Shown here one piece after another: positions 52,750 through 61,248 of a DNA stretch of 64,000 bases. The notes beneath the pieces are model-generated. The model worked only from the letters and a program-made list of their open reading frames with translations. It made no database searches and was not told the DNA's origin. The DNA comes from Snodgrassella alvi (GTDB lineage: Bacteria; Pseudomonadota; Gammaproteobacteria; Burkholderiales; Neisseriaceae), in NCBI RefSeq assembly GCF_040741455.2, contig NZ_CP160328.2, positions 248,001-312,000 of the forward strand, read 5' to 3'. How positions within the stretch are numbered: position 1 is the first letter of the stretch; each line of letters opens with the position of its first letter. The position numbers were made by a program, and so were the translations under genes.

Positions 52750-54696
52750 TTATAGGATTTCCAAACATCCATTCTCTTCAAAGTAAGGGGCGTCATCCCC
52801 CGTACATAAAGCTTTTAAAGCGCGTCGTATGTGTTGCTTGCGCGTATCTCGCTTACCCGCAGGCGCCTCTGTGCGCGCCAAACACTCCGCGATCACCGCT
52901 TCGACTTCGATACCCGCAGATTGAGCCAGACCAAACTCGTTAACAACGGAGATAACGGTGCTTGTCCATTTCCCAGTACTGGCGCCCTTATTCGCTTTAG
53001 CAGTGCCATTAAGATCGGCAGGAATGCCGGCCTCAACAACAACGCAGGATGTGATAATGTCTGCATCCTCATCCAGCCCCAAAGGTACAACCTCTAGCTC
53101 AAAACCAAACTCTCCATGATCGTCACCGTCTTTCTGTTTGGTAACGCGGGTAACCCGTCCTGACTCGGTCCTAATTACCTCAAGCTCCATATCTGCAGCG
53201 GCACGTAAGCCAGACCAGCCGCGAGCACCTTTACTTGTGTCTTTGCCACTATGGTGAACAAGTAGCACCATCGCACCTAAGGCACGATTAAGCCCACGAA
53301 AATGGGCTAAAGCTTTACCTACATCTTCACCCGCGTTTTCATTCGCGCCTGGCGTTACCTGCGCAAACGTATCAATAACCACTAAATCCGCGCCACCCCA
53401 AGCTATAATGGCCTTGGCCACATCCAGCGCATCCACTTTCATGAGAAAGTTAGGGGCAACAGGGATTACTCCAAAAGGGACACCAGCTAGACTTATCTTA
53501 TGATGCAGCTCGTAAGCCTTCAGACGCTTACGAAATCCGCTACTACCTTCGGCTGCTAAATAAACAACCCTGCTAGGCCTAACTTTGTGCCCCCGCCAGC
53601 TTTTGCCGCGTGCGAGGGATAGGGCCATATCCGATACAAAAAAGGATTTACCGGAGCCAGATTCACCAAACACAACCCCCAAATCTGCTTTAGGCAAAAC
53701 ACCTTTAATTAACCATGGCGTCGGGCTACAGTCTGCAAAGTTTTCAGCGTCAACAACAGCGAATCGAGCATCTGCGCTGTCATCCTCTTCCTTGATACAC
53801 TCAAATTCACTGGCTGACGCTATGTCAGGGTCAACATGTACACCCGATTCTTTAGCCAGTTTTAAAAGCAATCTGGCCGTTACAGGGGCGCCTTTGTTGT
53901 TGCCGAAACTTGTCCAGTGATGCAACAATTCCTCACTGCCCGGATAATTATCTGCTTGGCTTGACCACTCATCCCACAGGTGGAATCCTTCCGCCTCAGT
54001 TTCATGATGCAGGGCCATACCGACATTGATCCATTCCGGGTACGGCATACTAGGGTCAAGCGCCTGTAAAATCTCTTCAAGCTGGTTCTCGCTTAAGCCA
54101 ACAACAGGTTCAACCGCCATTAAAGGTTCATCGGATTGCTCTGTTCGACGTTGCTTAAAACGAATATCGCAATACTCAATAACATCCTTGCTGACCGGCG
54201 CGATTTGCGCATCGGAGCCTATAAGGGCACATAAGGGCAACACGTCTTGCGTCACCGTTACAAAGCCTGAAGTGGAAAACACTTCAAAACCGAAATCACC
54301 GGTAAGATCTTTAGCGTTGCCTATATTCCCTTGAAAAAAAGCACGTACGCCCTTTTTACTAGGAGAAAACTCCGCATATGTTCCTGAGACCAGTTCTTCG
54401 ACTTTAGGATTAATACCGCCATCGGCATCAACACAATTGTCAAAATCTAAGGCAACGATGTCACAGTTAGGCGTCAGTGCAAAACCGATACCCGCAGCTT
54501 TATGCCGCTTACACGAAGCAACAGCTTCCTCAAAGCTAGCCAGCTGATTCATATCAGCCTGACAACCTTGACGCCCTCTACGACGACGTCCGGAAACGTA
54601 GTAAGGTATCTTGCGGGGTTTGCCGCCCTCAACCTTGTGATATTTCCAGATAAGCCATTGGCGTTTGGCTCTTAATAATTTAGGTAGCTGTTGCAT
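52750..54696 (-). CDS. Phage PrimPol-helicase replication protein
   Basis: 648 residues. The N-terminal primase-polymerase-like domain (about 10-170) has IVALDFD (D84, D86) and FSPSKKGVRAFF. A PriCT-2 domain (about 200-285) follows. A RepA/DnaB-like ATPase comes next: Walker A FGESGSGKS at 343-351, Walker B ADLVVIDTFAQV, and VLLVHHSGKDTSKGARGWSGLRAAAD. The C-terminal 80 residues are variable. It should prime and unwind phage DNA at the adjacent array. A large hairpin occupies its leader. Confidence 0.85.
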   Translation of the reverse strand: MQQLPKLLRAKRQWLIWKYHKVEGGKPRKIPYYVSGRRRRGRQGCQADMNQLASFEEAVASCKRHKAAGIGFALTPNCDIVALDFDNCVDADGGINPKVEELVSGTYAEFSPSKKGVRAFFQGNIGNAKDLTGDFGFEVFSTSGFVTVTQDVLPLCALIGSDAQIAPVSKDVIEYCDIRFKQRRTEQSDEPLMAVEPVVGLSENQLEEILQALDPSMPYPEWINVGMALHHETEAEGFHLWDEWSSQADNYPGSEELLHHWTSFGNNKGAPVTARLLLKLAKESGVHVDPDIASASEFECIKEEDDSADARFAVVDAENFADCSPTPWLIKGVLPKADLGVVFGESGSGKSFFVSDMALSLARGKSWRGHKVRPSRVVYLAAEGSSGFRKRLKAYELHHKISLAGVPFGVIPVAPNFLMKVDALDVAKAIIAWGGADLVVIDTFAQVTPGANENAGEDVGKALAHFRGLNRALGAMVLLVHHSGKDTSKGARGWSGLRAAADMELEVIRTESGRVTRVTKQKDGDDHGEFGFELEVVPLGLDEDADIITSCVVVEAGIPADLNGTAKANKGASTGKWTSTVISVVNEFGLAQSAGIEVEAVIAECLARTEAPAGKRDTRKQHIRRALKALCTGDDAPYFEENGCLEIL

Positions 54697-54710
54697 TCTG
54701 TTTCTTTCAG

Positions 54711-54780
54711 CTCATAGAGCAGTACACCATTAGTCGCCAAACCCCCAGACCTGTTCTGGGCTGGTGCACTGCTCTATGAG
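54711..54780 (-). promoter_or_regulatory. 70-base hairpin in the leader of the replication gene
   Basis: Arms 54,711-54,729 and 54,762-54,780 match at 18 of 19 positions (CTCATAGAGCAGT plus the iteron motif CACCA). A smaller stem CCAGA/TCTGG lies in the loop. The hairpin begins 15 bases before the start codon. It may control translation or bind the product. Confidence 0.6.
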
Positions 54781-54965
54781 CACAGGTAACCGCGTTTGGC
54801 AGGCGGTAAAATAAGGGAAACTTATCTAGTTACTGCGCTCAAGTGTAAAAAGAATTGGTCAATAGCAAAGTTAAGTGCAATGCTCTTGAGAGTTATGAAA
54901 GTTTTTTTCAAAAATACTCATTCGCTTTAATCAACTGCCTATAAGAAAGAAATATTTGGCCTGAA

Positions 54966-55199
54966 TTATTGGTTGTCTTCTTCACTGCTTCCGTTTAACA
55001 CTAGCCAGCGTATTTCTGGGCGACAATTAAACTGATTGTTTTGTTTAAATAATTCAGGATTATCTAATTTAACTTGAGCTGGAATGCCTCTAACTGTCCA
55101 GTTCCAGACTCGCTGTGGTCCTTTTTTTTTTGAGTAACCTAATAAATCAGATACTTTGGTAGGCCCGCCTAATAAAAAAATTATTTGTTTATCATCCAT
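54966..55199 (-). CDS. Cro-like repressor
   Basis: 77 residues. The start IIFLLGGPTKVSDLLGYSKKKGPQRVWNWTVRGIPAQVKLDNPELF matches small Cro/YdaS-type helix-turn-helix proteins. Divergent from cI with operator palindromes between. It would turn off lysogeny on entry to the lytic cycle and lead to the leftward replication and late genes. Confidence 0.82.
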   Translation of the reverse strand: MDDKQIIFLLGGPTKVSDLLGYSKKKGPQRVWNWTVRGIPAQVKLDNPELFKQNNQFNCRPEIRWLVLNGSSEEDNQ

Positions 55200-55228
55200 T
55201 TTGTTTTCCCAGAGGGCGTATTTCTATA

Positions 55229-55287
55229 ATTAAACACTATGTTTAATTAAAAGTCAAACATTGTGTTTAACAACAAAATGTTTAAAT
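55229..55287. promoter_or_regulatory. Operator cluster between cro and cI (OR-like)
   Basis: Two 19-bp palindromes, ATTAAACACTATGTTTAAT (55,229-55,247) and GTCAAACATTGTGTTTAAC (55,253-55,271), plus a half site TGTTTAAA (55,280-55,287). Pattern: ATTAAACA-N3-TGTTTAAT. They lie in the 104-base divergent gap, as expected for CI and Cro binding. Confidence 0.85.
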
Positions 55288-55303
55288 ATTAGAAAATACA
55301 CAC

Positions 55304-56020
55304 ATGGAAAATACAACTGCACGGCTCTATCAGGCGGCTAAAGAATTAAAAGGCCTGACAAATCCTTCACAAATCGCAAGGGCATTCAACACGTCACCTC
55401 AGACTGTAAAAAACTGGGAGTCACGCGGGATGTCAAAAGAAGGATTACTAAAGGCCCAGCAAATTATTGGTGTTTCGGCTCTCTGGCTGGAAACAGGGGA
55501 AGGCAATATGCAATTAGTAAGTGATGCTACTAAATTAAATTTAGAATCTTTTAATAATGAAAACAAAGATGAATCAACTAATGAGGACTTCATTACTATT
55601 GATCAATTTGATATTGAGGTTTCTTGTGGTCCAGGTATTAACAATGCAAACTATCCGGATTTTATCCGCAGTATAAATATTCCAAAAAATGAATTCTTAG
55701 AATGGTTCGGGCGAAGTAAAGCAATGCCTGGAATTCAGTTGGTGACGATAAAAGGCGACAGTATGGAACCAACGCTGCCAAACAGAGCCATAGCGTTCGT
55801 GGATAGTAATATAAATGAATTTCAAGGTGATGGAATTTATGCTTTCGTTTTAGATGGTGAGGCTTATATTAAGCGGCTGCAAAGGGTTCCCGGGAAAATC
55901 ATTGCAATTTCAGATAACACTGTTTATGAGCCATTCTATATAACCCCAGAAATGGAAGAACGAATGCGTATTGCAGCTAAATTTATTCGTGTACTTCCAT
56001 TCAATATGCGTGAGCTATAA
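55304..56020 (+). CDS. CI-type prophage repressor with S24 autocleavage domain
   Basis: 238 residues. An N-terminal helix-turn-helix (about 20-55, NPSQIARAFNTSPQTVKNWESRG) binds DNA. The C-terminal S24 domain has Ser153 in KGDSMEP and Lys190 in AYIKRL as catalytic dyad. Cys108-Gly109 (EVSCGPG) is a likely self-cleavage site, so it should be inactivated with RecA after DNA damage. No terminator separates it from the next two genes. Confidence 0.92.
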   Translation: MENTTARLYQAAKELKGLTNPSQIARAFNTSPQTVKNWESRGMSKEGLLKAQQIIGVSALWLETGEGNMQLVSDATKLNLESFNNENKDESTNEDFITIDQFDIEVSCGPGINNANYPDFIRSINIPKNEFLEWFGRSKAMPGIQLVTIKGDSMEPTLPNRAIAFVDSNINEFQGDGIYAFVLDGEAYIKRLQRVPGKIIAISDNTVYEPFYITPEMEERMRIAAKFIRVLPFNMREL

Positions 56021-56136
56021 GGTTATAAATTTTTTGGCAGACTGTTCTTACCAGTTATCTAATAAACATTAATTCATAACAAGAATTTCAGATTTAATAA
56101 TTTTTATTATAAATTTTAAGTATAAAAGGAGTTATT

Positions 56137-57177
56137 ATGGATATAAAATTAATTAATGTTTCGATACATGATATTGATATTGAAAATAACAACGTACAAA
56201 GACGTATTATTGATGGCCAAATCATTAAAGAAGAAGGTTTATTATTCTATACAAAAAAAGTAATAACAGATATATATACCCCACCTGATCGCCAATCTAA
56301 CATCAGAGGTCAATATTATAAATTTAGCAATGAAGATGAATTAGTTCCTCATTATTTAAAATTAATTAATCAAGACCCTAATGTTTGGGAAGAATTGACC
56401 GAAAAAATCGCAGTGAAATTATTTTCAATTGAAGTCATGGTGAATGATAAAGTTGTGAACTTAAAAGGACTCAGAAAAGGAAGTCTACTACAAGCTCATT
56501 TTACTTATAATAATGAGCCAAAAATTGCCCTTATAAAAATTGATACTAATCAGTTTTTGAGTGAAGTCTTAGATATTCAAGCTGGTTTACCGATTAATAC
56601 CAGAGTACAAAAAGTAGCTATTACAACCTTTAACAGTTCAAACGCAATAACTTCATTATTACTTTCAGACACCAATTCAAAAATTACAGAGTACTGGCGA
56701 TATACATTTCTTCAGTCAGAACCTGTGAATAAAAATAAACAAAATACAAAGAATGCTTTTGTAGCCATCGATAATTTTTTAAAAAAGAAAATAAAACCTA
56801 TATCTAAACAAGATTATTACTTCCTACGCAATAAAGTAATTTTAGATTTTAGAAAAGATTCATTTGAATTTAATAATTTGGTATCTGATTTACAAAATTA
56901 TGAACCAGTCAGCAATGAATTAGGTTTAGAATTTAACAGTCTATTATTAAATTTTCAGGAACTACCAAAAAGCGCAAAGTCATTTGATACACAATTTGAT
57001 ATTGACACTACAGAAGTTAAAGCTAAACTTCAAAACAAGATGGTTATTGATGATAATTTCGATTTAATAATAAAAGGAGATATAGATAATTTAAGAACTG
57101 TTTTGGGGGTGGGCGATGATGCTGGTGGTAGATATGTTAAAATTTATTCTGAAGTTGGGTATAGTCTATTAAAGTAA
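56137..57177 (+). CDS. Unknown soluble protein in the rexA position (weak NdpA/NA37 resemblance)
   Basis: 346 residues, no signal or membrane helix. Good ribosome site (AAAAGGAG). The segment at about 88-140 (TEKIAVKLFSIEVMVND..., KGSLLQAHFTYNNEPKIALIKID) follows the pattern of the nucleoid-associated NdpA/NA37 family, where a short basic helical region precedes a DLL-hydrophobic strand and a LLKLD-like strand. The C-terminal part is Lys/Asp-rich and ends in VLGVGDDAGGRYVKIYSEVGYSLL. Base composition near 29% GC differs from the rest of the prophage and points to later gain. It follows cI on the same strand and precedes a membrane protein by 44 bases. A sensor role is inferred. Confidence 0.5.
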   Translation: MDIKLINVSIHDIDIENNNVQRRIIDGQIIKEEGLLFYTKKVITDIYTPPDRQSNIRGQYYKFSNEDELVPHYLKLINQDPNVWEELTEKIAVKLFSIEVMVNDKVVNLKGLRKGSLLQAHFTYNNEPKIALIKIDTNQFLSEVLDIQAGLPINTRVQKVAITTFNSSNAITSLLLSDTNSKITEYWRYTFLQSEPVNKNKQNTKNAFVAIDNFLKKKIKPISKQDYYFLRNKVILDFRKDSFEFNNLVSDLQNYEPVSNELGLEFNSLLLNFQELPKSAKSFDTQFDIDTTEVKAKLQNKMVIDDNFDLIIKGDIDNLRTVLGVGDDAGGRYVKIYSEVGYSLLK

Positions 57178-57221
57178 AGACGGATTTAAAATATAATGAT
57201 ACAAAATGATTATTATATGAA

Positions 57222-58688
57222 ATGAATAGTTTTGTAGAGCGGTTATTATCAGCAATCGGTGAAACTATAATTAATTCTGCTAGCCATAATTTTAGATGGT
57301 GCAGAATTGAAGGAATTGTTACGTCTTTAAATAACAATATATTTTTAGACGTGTACCAAGTTATTTCTTTAACAATTGATAAAGGATTTATATTAGAAAT
57401 TGGGTTAGGAGAAGATGGTAGCACTAGATTAACAAATAATATGCCCAAAGAAGACCTAGAAATACAAATACGAGATTTATTAGAAGAACATGATCAAGAA
57501 ACACCACTATCATCAGATTTTAAATTCAATATATCTATTAATTCGAATGAGTCAAATATAAACATTTTTTCATGGGAATGGTTTCACACCTATCTAAATG
57601 GAACTCCTCTTGACAAAGCATTGAAAGAATGGTCCACACTTATTAAAAATAATTTTTCCGCAACCATAAATGTTTGGGACCAAAAATTTAATATTGAAAA
57701 TGATTTTTTCTCTTTTATTCACTATAGTGAAACCGGTATAGATAACAAAAAAGCTATAGACCAGATTAAGATTGAAAATAGGGACAAAATTAGTCATTTT
57801 GTCAATGCGTGTGATATCACACTTATTCCAGATTCCTTTAATTTTGCTATTAATGATTGCCCATTAGCCGCTTATTTTAATAATTTAAGGAATGTTTTAT
57901 CTTTAGTTTTTCTAAGTGATTATTCAAGAATTAAAGATAATGAAGTAGATTATTGCATAAAAGGTTATAAAACAATAAATGGAAAGCTAAGCGAACAATT
58001 AAGCTTTGATGTCGGAAATGAATTATGGTCTATGTACAAATGGGCTTATGAGGGAGGTTCTTTCATAGATAAAATTGGCATACTTAGAAACGTCATCCCG
58101 ATTCATATGCAGCAAGAGAATATCAATACACTTGAATCAGGAACTTTATTATCTGCTCAATCTGGTTATGATCTATACTTAAAAGATAATGTTAAACAGT
58201 ATATTGAAATAAAAAATAAAATATCTGATATGCTTCTTTCACAATCAGAAAAAGCTGGTCAAATCACCAAGGATATGTTCAATATCTTAAAATCAAATCT
58301 CTGGACAATTTTGAGTTTCTTTGCAACAGCAATTTTAGTTAAAAGTTTCGATAAATCAAATGAAAGCTATCATTATACTGTGATAGTAGTGGGTGTATTT
58401 TTAATTGTACTATCACTAATCTTTTTAAAATTTGCATTATCAGAAGTACATGATGAAAAACAGAGGCTAAGCAAACGATATTTAGAAATTGAAAATAGGT
58501 ACAAAGACCTCTTAAATATTAATGATATTAAGAAAATTATTGGTTCTTCTAATTTAGATGGTTTAACGCCAGAAAAAAAGGAATTAGAATATATTGAAAA
58601 AAAAGTAAGGAAATATACGTTGCTTTGGATTTCTTGCTTAGCATTCTTGATCATCATTTTAGCTTGTATATACAAAGACATATTATAA
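57222..58688 (+). CDS. Unknown protein with three C-terminal membrane helices, in the rexB position
   Basis: 488 residues. A long soluble N-terminal region (about 1-355) has mixed alpha/beta pattern and a HFVNACDITLIPDSF, CPLAAYFNNLRNVLSLVFL core. Three membrane helices follow (about 359-375, 385-405 and 465-484), the last two separated by a charged coiled coil (407-460). No known enzyme motif is seen. A strong terminator follows 22 bases after the stop. Low GC like its partner. A membrane effector triggered by the upstream protein is a reasonable hypothesis. I know no family for it. Confidence 0.5.
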   Translation: MNSFVERLLSAIGETIINSASHNFRWCRIEGIVTSLNNNIFLDVYQVISLTIDKGFILEIGLGEDGSTRLTNNMPKEDLEIQIRDLLEEHDQETPLSSDFKFNISINSNESNINIFSWEWFHTYLNGTPLDKALKEWSTLIKNNFSATINVWDQKFNIENDFFSFIHYSETGIDNKKAIDQIKIENRDKISHFVNACDITLIPDSFNFAINDCPLAAYFNNLRNVLSLVFLSDYSRIKDNEVDYCIKGYKTINGKLSEQLSFDVGNELWSMYKWAYEGGSFIDKIGILRNVIPIHMQQENINTLESGTLLSAQSGYDLYLKDNVKQYIEIKNKISDMLLSQSEKAGQITKDMFNILKSNLWTILSFFATAILVKSFDKSNESYHYTVIVVGVFLIVLSLIFLKFALSEVHDEKQRLSKRYLEIENRYKDLLNINDIKKIIGSSNLDGLTPEKKELEYIEKKVRKYTLLWISCLAFLIIILACIYKDIL

Positions 58689-58709
58689 ATTGTACTTCTC
58701 TTATAATAA

Positions 58710-58734
58710 CCACAACATCGGTTGTGGCTTTTTT
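58710..58734 (+). terminator. Terminator ending the cI cassette transcript
   Basis: Stem CCACAAC/GTTGTGG with an ATCG loop and six T, comparable in place to lambda tImm. Confidence 0.9.
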
Positions 58735-58805
58735 ATTGCTTACTGATCCCTACTCAAAAATTATTATGCTTTTATTTCAATAAATTAATACCTTTTTAAA
58801 CAAAA

Positions 58806-58848
58806 ATTAAACAAATTGTTTGCATTTAATTTAAACGTGGTGTTTAAT
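58806..58848. promoter_or_regulatory. Second operator cluster (OL-like)
   Basis: ATTAAACAAATTGTTTGCA (58,806-58,824) and TTTAAACGTGGTGTTTAAT (58,830-58,848) share the ATTAAACA-N3-TGTTTAAT pattern of the cro-cI gap and the same spacing of about 24 bases. No divergent regulator is here; a rightward promoter (possible -35 TTGTTT, -10 TTTAAT) may be controlled. Confidence 0.75.
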
Positions 58849-58859
58849 ACGTCCATCAA

Positions 58860-59073
58860 ACAAACACCGACACCGATGACTCCAACATGAAAAAGAGTTG
58901 GAGAAACACCAGCAAATAGAAATACAGGCTAGGTTGCCGTGCTGGCATAAGTTGATAGCAAAATGTATTGTTTATTGTTCTTTTGATAGTAAGTTTAAAA
59001 ATCGCAGCGTATTTGTTATGAGCAAGTGCGCTTTAGTTTTTAAACTTAAAAAGCCAGCTATAGAGCTGGCTTT
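58860..59073 (+). ncRNA. Candidate short transcript from the OL-like promoter
   Basis: After the operators there is no convincing ORF. A hairpin CTCCAAC/GTTGGAG is at 58,878-58,901 and the segment ends in a terminator-type stem (AAAGCCAGCT/AGCTGGCTTT, 59,050-59,073), which also serves the convergent gene. It could be a leader or small RNA made only when repression is lifted. The two in-frame short ORFs here have atypical composition. Confidence 0.3.
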
Positions 59074-59090
59074 AATGTATAGAATTAATG

Positions 59091-59579
59091 CTACATATTT
59101 TGAAGATACTGCATAAGCATCACCCCAGCAGTTTTAGCATTAGATAAGGTTAAATCTATGCAGCGAGTAAGAATATGCTCCGCTCCTTTTTCTTTTAATT
59201 CAGCCAGTAATTTTTCTTTATCTTCTTCCTTTAGATTCGAAGATTTAATAATTGAATCTAAATGCTGAAAAGTATTGCTGTGTAATTTAACAGTAACTCC
59301 ACTAATTTTGTATCCAAGCTTATCGCCGGCGGCATTCTCATATCCCTCTGCGGTAAGCATTAATCTATCGGGGTCTATATAAAAGCCATCATTGGTTTCA
59401 TATACTGCCCTAGGGTCCATCATTCCTCTTGCAATTAAAAATTGCATAGCGGCAAATAATTCCTCCTCATCATATTTATCGTACAAGGTATCCAATTCAG
59501 ATTCCGGTAACGGTCGCATGGGGTATTTGACTAGTGTAGACAACATATCGCTTTTCACCTCTTCAAAAAGATTACTCAT
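59091..59579 (-). CDS. Hypothetical prophage protein
   Basis: 162 residues, acidic and helical. The first part (LSTLVKYPMRPLPESELDTLYDKYDEEELFAAMQFLIARGMMDP) resembles a winged-helix regulator, and the second (GVTVKLHSNTFQHLDSIIKSSNLKEEDKEKLLAELKEKGAEHILTRCID) is like a dimerising helical tail. Oriented against the ssb operon and divergent from it. Family not recognised; a regulator is possible. Confidence 0.55.
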   Translation of the reverse strand: MSNLFEEVKSDMLSTLVKYPMRPLPESELDTLYDKYDEEELFAAMQFLIARGMMDPRAVYETNDGFYIDPDRLMLTAEGYENAAGDKLGYKISGVTVKLHSNTFQHLDSIIKSSNLKEEDKEKLLAELKEKGAEHILTRCIDLTLSNAKTAGVMLMQYLQNM

Positions 59580-59692
59580 AAGTACCTCTATTTGCTAGCT
59601 TGTTTTTGGGAACTACATTCTAGCACTTGCACAATGGCAGTGAGTGCCAAACCACCTGCCCCACCAAGATAAATTAACGGAAAGGAGATTTT

Positions 59693-60166
59693 ATGTCAGT
59701 CAATAAGGTCATTTTGATTGGCCGTTTGGGCCAAGTACCTGAAACACGACGTACGGGTACAGGAGATGCTGTAACTAATTTTTCTCTTGCTACTGATGAA
59801 CAATGGAAAGATAAAAACGGGCAAAAGCAGACTCGTACCGAATGGCACAACATTACGATGTTTGGTAAGTTAGGTGAGATTGCCAGTCAGTATCTGCGTA
59901 AGGGTGATCAGGTTTTTATTGAAGGGCAGATACGAAGTTCTAAATACAGTACTAAAGATGGGGTTGAGCGAACAGCATATAACATTATTGCTGCTGAAAT
60001 GAGGATGTTAGGCGGGCGCAATACCGGTACGTCAGATAGCAAAAGCGGTAAAGAGAGTGATAATACACTTGTTACCTCTTCAGAAAACGCTAAAAAGTCT
60101 GCTAAGCAGCAACATCAACCTAATCCACCTGCAGTTGATGATATAGATGATGATATCCCATTCTAA
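59693..60166 (+). CDS. ssb: Single-stranded DNA-binding protein
   Basis: 157 residues with an OB fold (NKVILIGRLGQVPETRRTGTGDAVTNFSLATDEQWKDKNGQKQTRTEWHNITMFGKLGEIASQYLRKGDQVFIEGQIRSSKY in short) and the acidic C-terminal tip DDIDDDIPF that recruits partners. Strong ribosome site (GGAAAGGAG). First gene of the rightward replication operon. Confidence 0.95.
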   Translation: MSVNKVILIGRLGQVPETRRTGTGDAVTNFSLATDEQWKDKNGQKQTRTEWHNITMFGKLGEIASQYLRKGDQVFIEGQIRSSKYSTKDGVERTAYNIIAAEMRMLGGRNTGTSDSKSGKESDNTLVTSSENAKKSAKQQHQPNPPAVDDIDDDIPF

Positions 60167-60281
60167 AATACTAAATCTATCAGCAAATAAACGCGAGATA
60201 TTTAATGTACAGATAGAAAATTACGCCTTGTAAGAATAGCTAGGGTACAGGGCGCCCTTATCAAGAATGAGGGAGTTAAAG

Positions 60282-60497
60282 ATGCGTAAGTTGATGACCA
60301 CCATATTGGTGGCATTTTTTATGGCCGCTGTTCTCTCTATAAAGCCGTACCCACCTAAAAAAGCGAGGTGTACGGACCTTTGCTTAATGGAAGCTAAAGA
60401 GAATGCGGCAGGCAGAGAAGTCAAACGAATGAGGGAAATTATGGACAGCAAGGATTATGACCCTATGAATGCTGCAGTACTGGAGCCAGAGAAATGA
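60282..60497 (+). CDS. Small membrane or secreted phage protein
   Basis: 71 residues from the ATG at 60282 (ribosome site GGGAG); an ATG at 60267 is less well placed. One N-terminal hydrophobic helix (LMTTILVAFFMAAVLSI) is followed by a short charged tail with two Cys (CTDLC). Overlaps the next gene (ATGA). Unknown function. Confidence 0.5.
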   Translation: MRKLMTTILVAFFMAAVLSIKPYPPKKARCTDLCLMEAKENAAGREVKRMREIMDSKDYDPMNAAVLEPEK

Positions 60498-60844
60498 ATA
60501 CTAGTAAAACTCCGTATAGCCACCTGACCGACGAAGAACTTCTAAGTTATGCAAGTCAAGTATCTAACAGCCTTACCGAGTCGTATCTGGAAGCAGAGTT
60601 GCGTAAAAGGCTGGAAGAAAGGATGGAATACGTTAATCCTGATGACTATAAAGAAATGCTTTATGACGATCTAGGTGTGTCCGAAGAAGAAATTGTAGAA
60701 CTGGTTGAAGCTTGTAAGGGAGATCTGCAAGGTGCTGTATCTGTACTAGAAACGCTGCAAAAGTACGGGTACGAAGACAGCGAAGAATTACAAGCGTGTC
60801 TGGATTTTATAGTTCAGGCACGCAGTTTTTTTAATGGTAAGTAG
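60494..60844 (+). CDS. Hypothetical acidic phage protein
   Basis: 116 residues, strongly acidic and helical (HLTDEELLSYASQVSNSLTESYLEAELRKRLEE). Coupled to its upstream neighbour. It has the composition of a DNA-mimic or adaptor but no recognised family. Confidence 0.5.
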   Translation: MNTSKTPYSHLTDEELLSYASQVSNSLTESYLEAELRKRLEERMEYVNPDDYKEMLYDDLGVSEEEIVELVEACKGDLQGAVSVLETLQKYGYEDSEELQACLDFIVQARSFFNGK

Positions 60845-60865
60845 GAAAAACAAGGAGCAGGAAAA

Positions 60866-61243
60866 ATGACACTTGAAGCAAAGATCGACCGCACTAACGA
60901 TTTATTAGCAAAAATCATGGATGTTCTTATCTCAAATAACGCTACACCCGCTAAAGGGAGTTCTAAAGAAGATATTAAAGAACCCACCCCTGTAGCAGAA
61001 AGCAAGTCAGATGAGGCTGAAACCTCTAAAAAGACACCAGCAGCTAAACCTGAAGCTAATGTAACCGATGGAAACATCGCTTCTATTGAAGAGGCTAAAA
61101 GTGCATTTGTTGAACTGCTAAAAATCAAAGGTAAAAAGGAAGGAGTTGAGATTCTGCAAACCCTAGGGGTAAGCAAGTTACCTGATCTTAACCCCTCTCA
61201 GTATGGGGAACTTGTTCGGCTATGTAGGATCGCAATGGAGTAA
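60866..61243 (+). CDS. Hypothetical replication-operon protein
   Basis: 125 residues. An N-terminal helix ([20 protein letters not shown]), a low-complexity Lys/Glu/Ala linker (about 30-70) and a C-terminal helical domain ([33 protein letters not shown]). This pattern occurs beside DUF2800 genes in phages. Ribosome site AAGGAG. Unknown role in replication. Confidence 0.55.
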   Translation: MTLEAKIDRTNDLLAKIMDVLISNNATPAKGSSKEDIKEPTPVAESKSDEAETSKKTPAAKPEANVTDGNIASIEEAKSAFVELLKIKGKKEGVEILQTLGVSKLPDLNPSQYGELVRLCRIAME

Positions 61244-61248
61244 GGAAC

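Noticed and set aside
58898-59116. 72-codon open frame after the second operator cluster
   Set aside because: It starts with TTG, has no ribosome site, unusual composition (many Cys and Lys), and runs through a terminator into a convergent gene.
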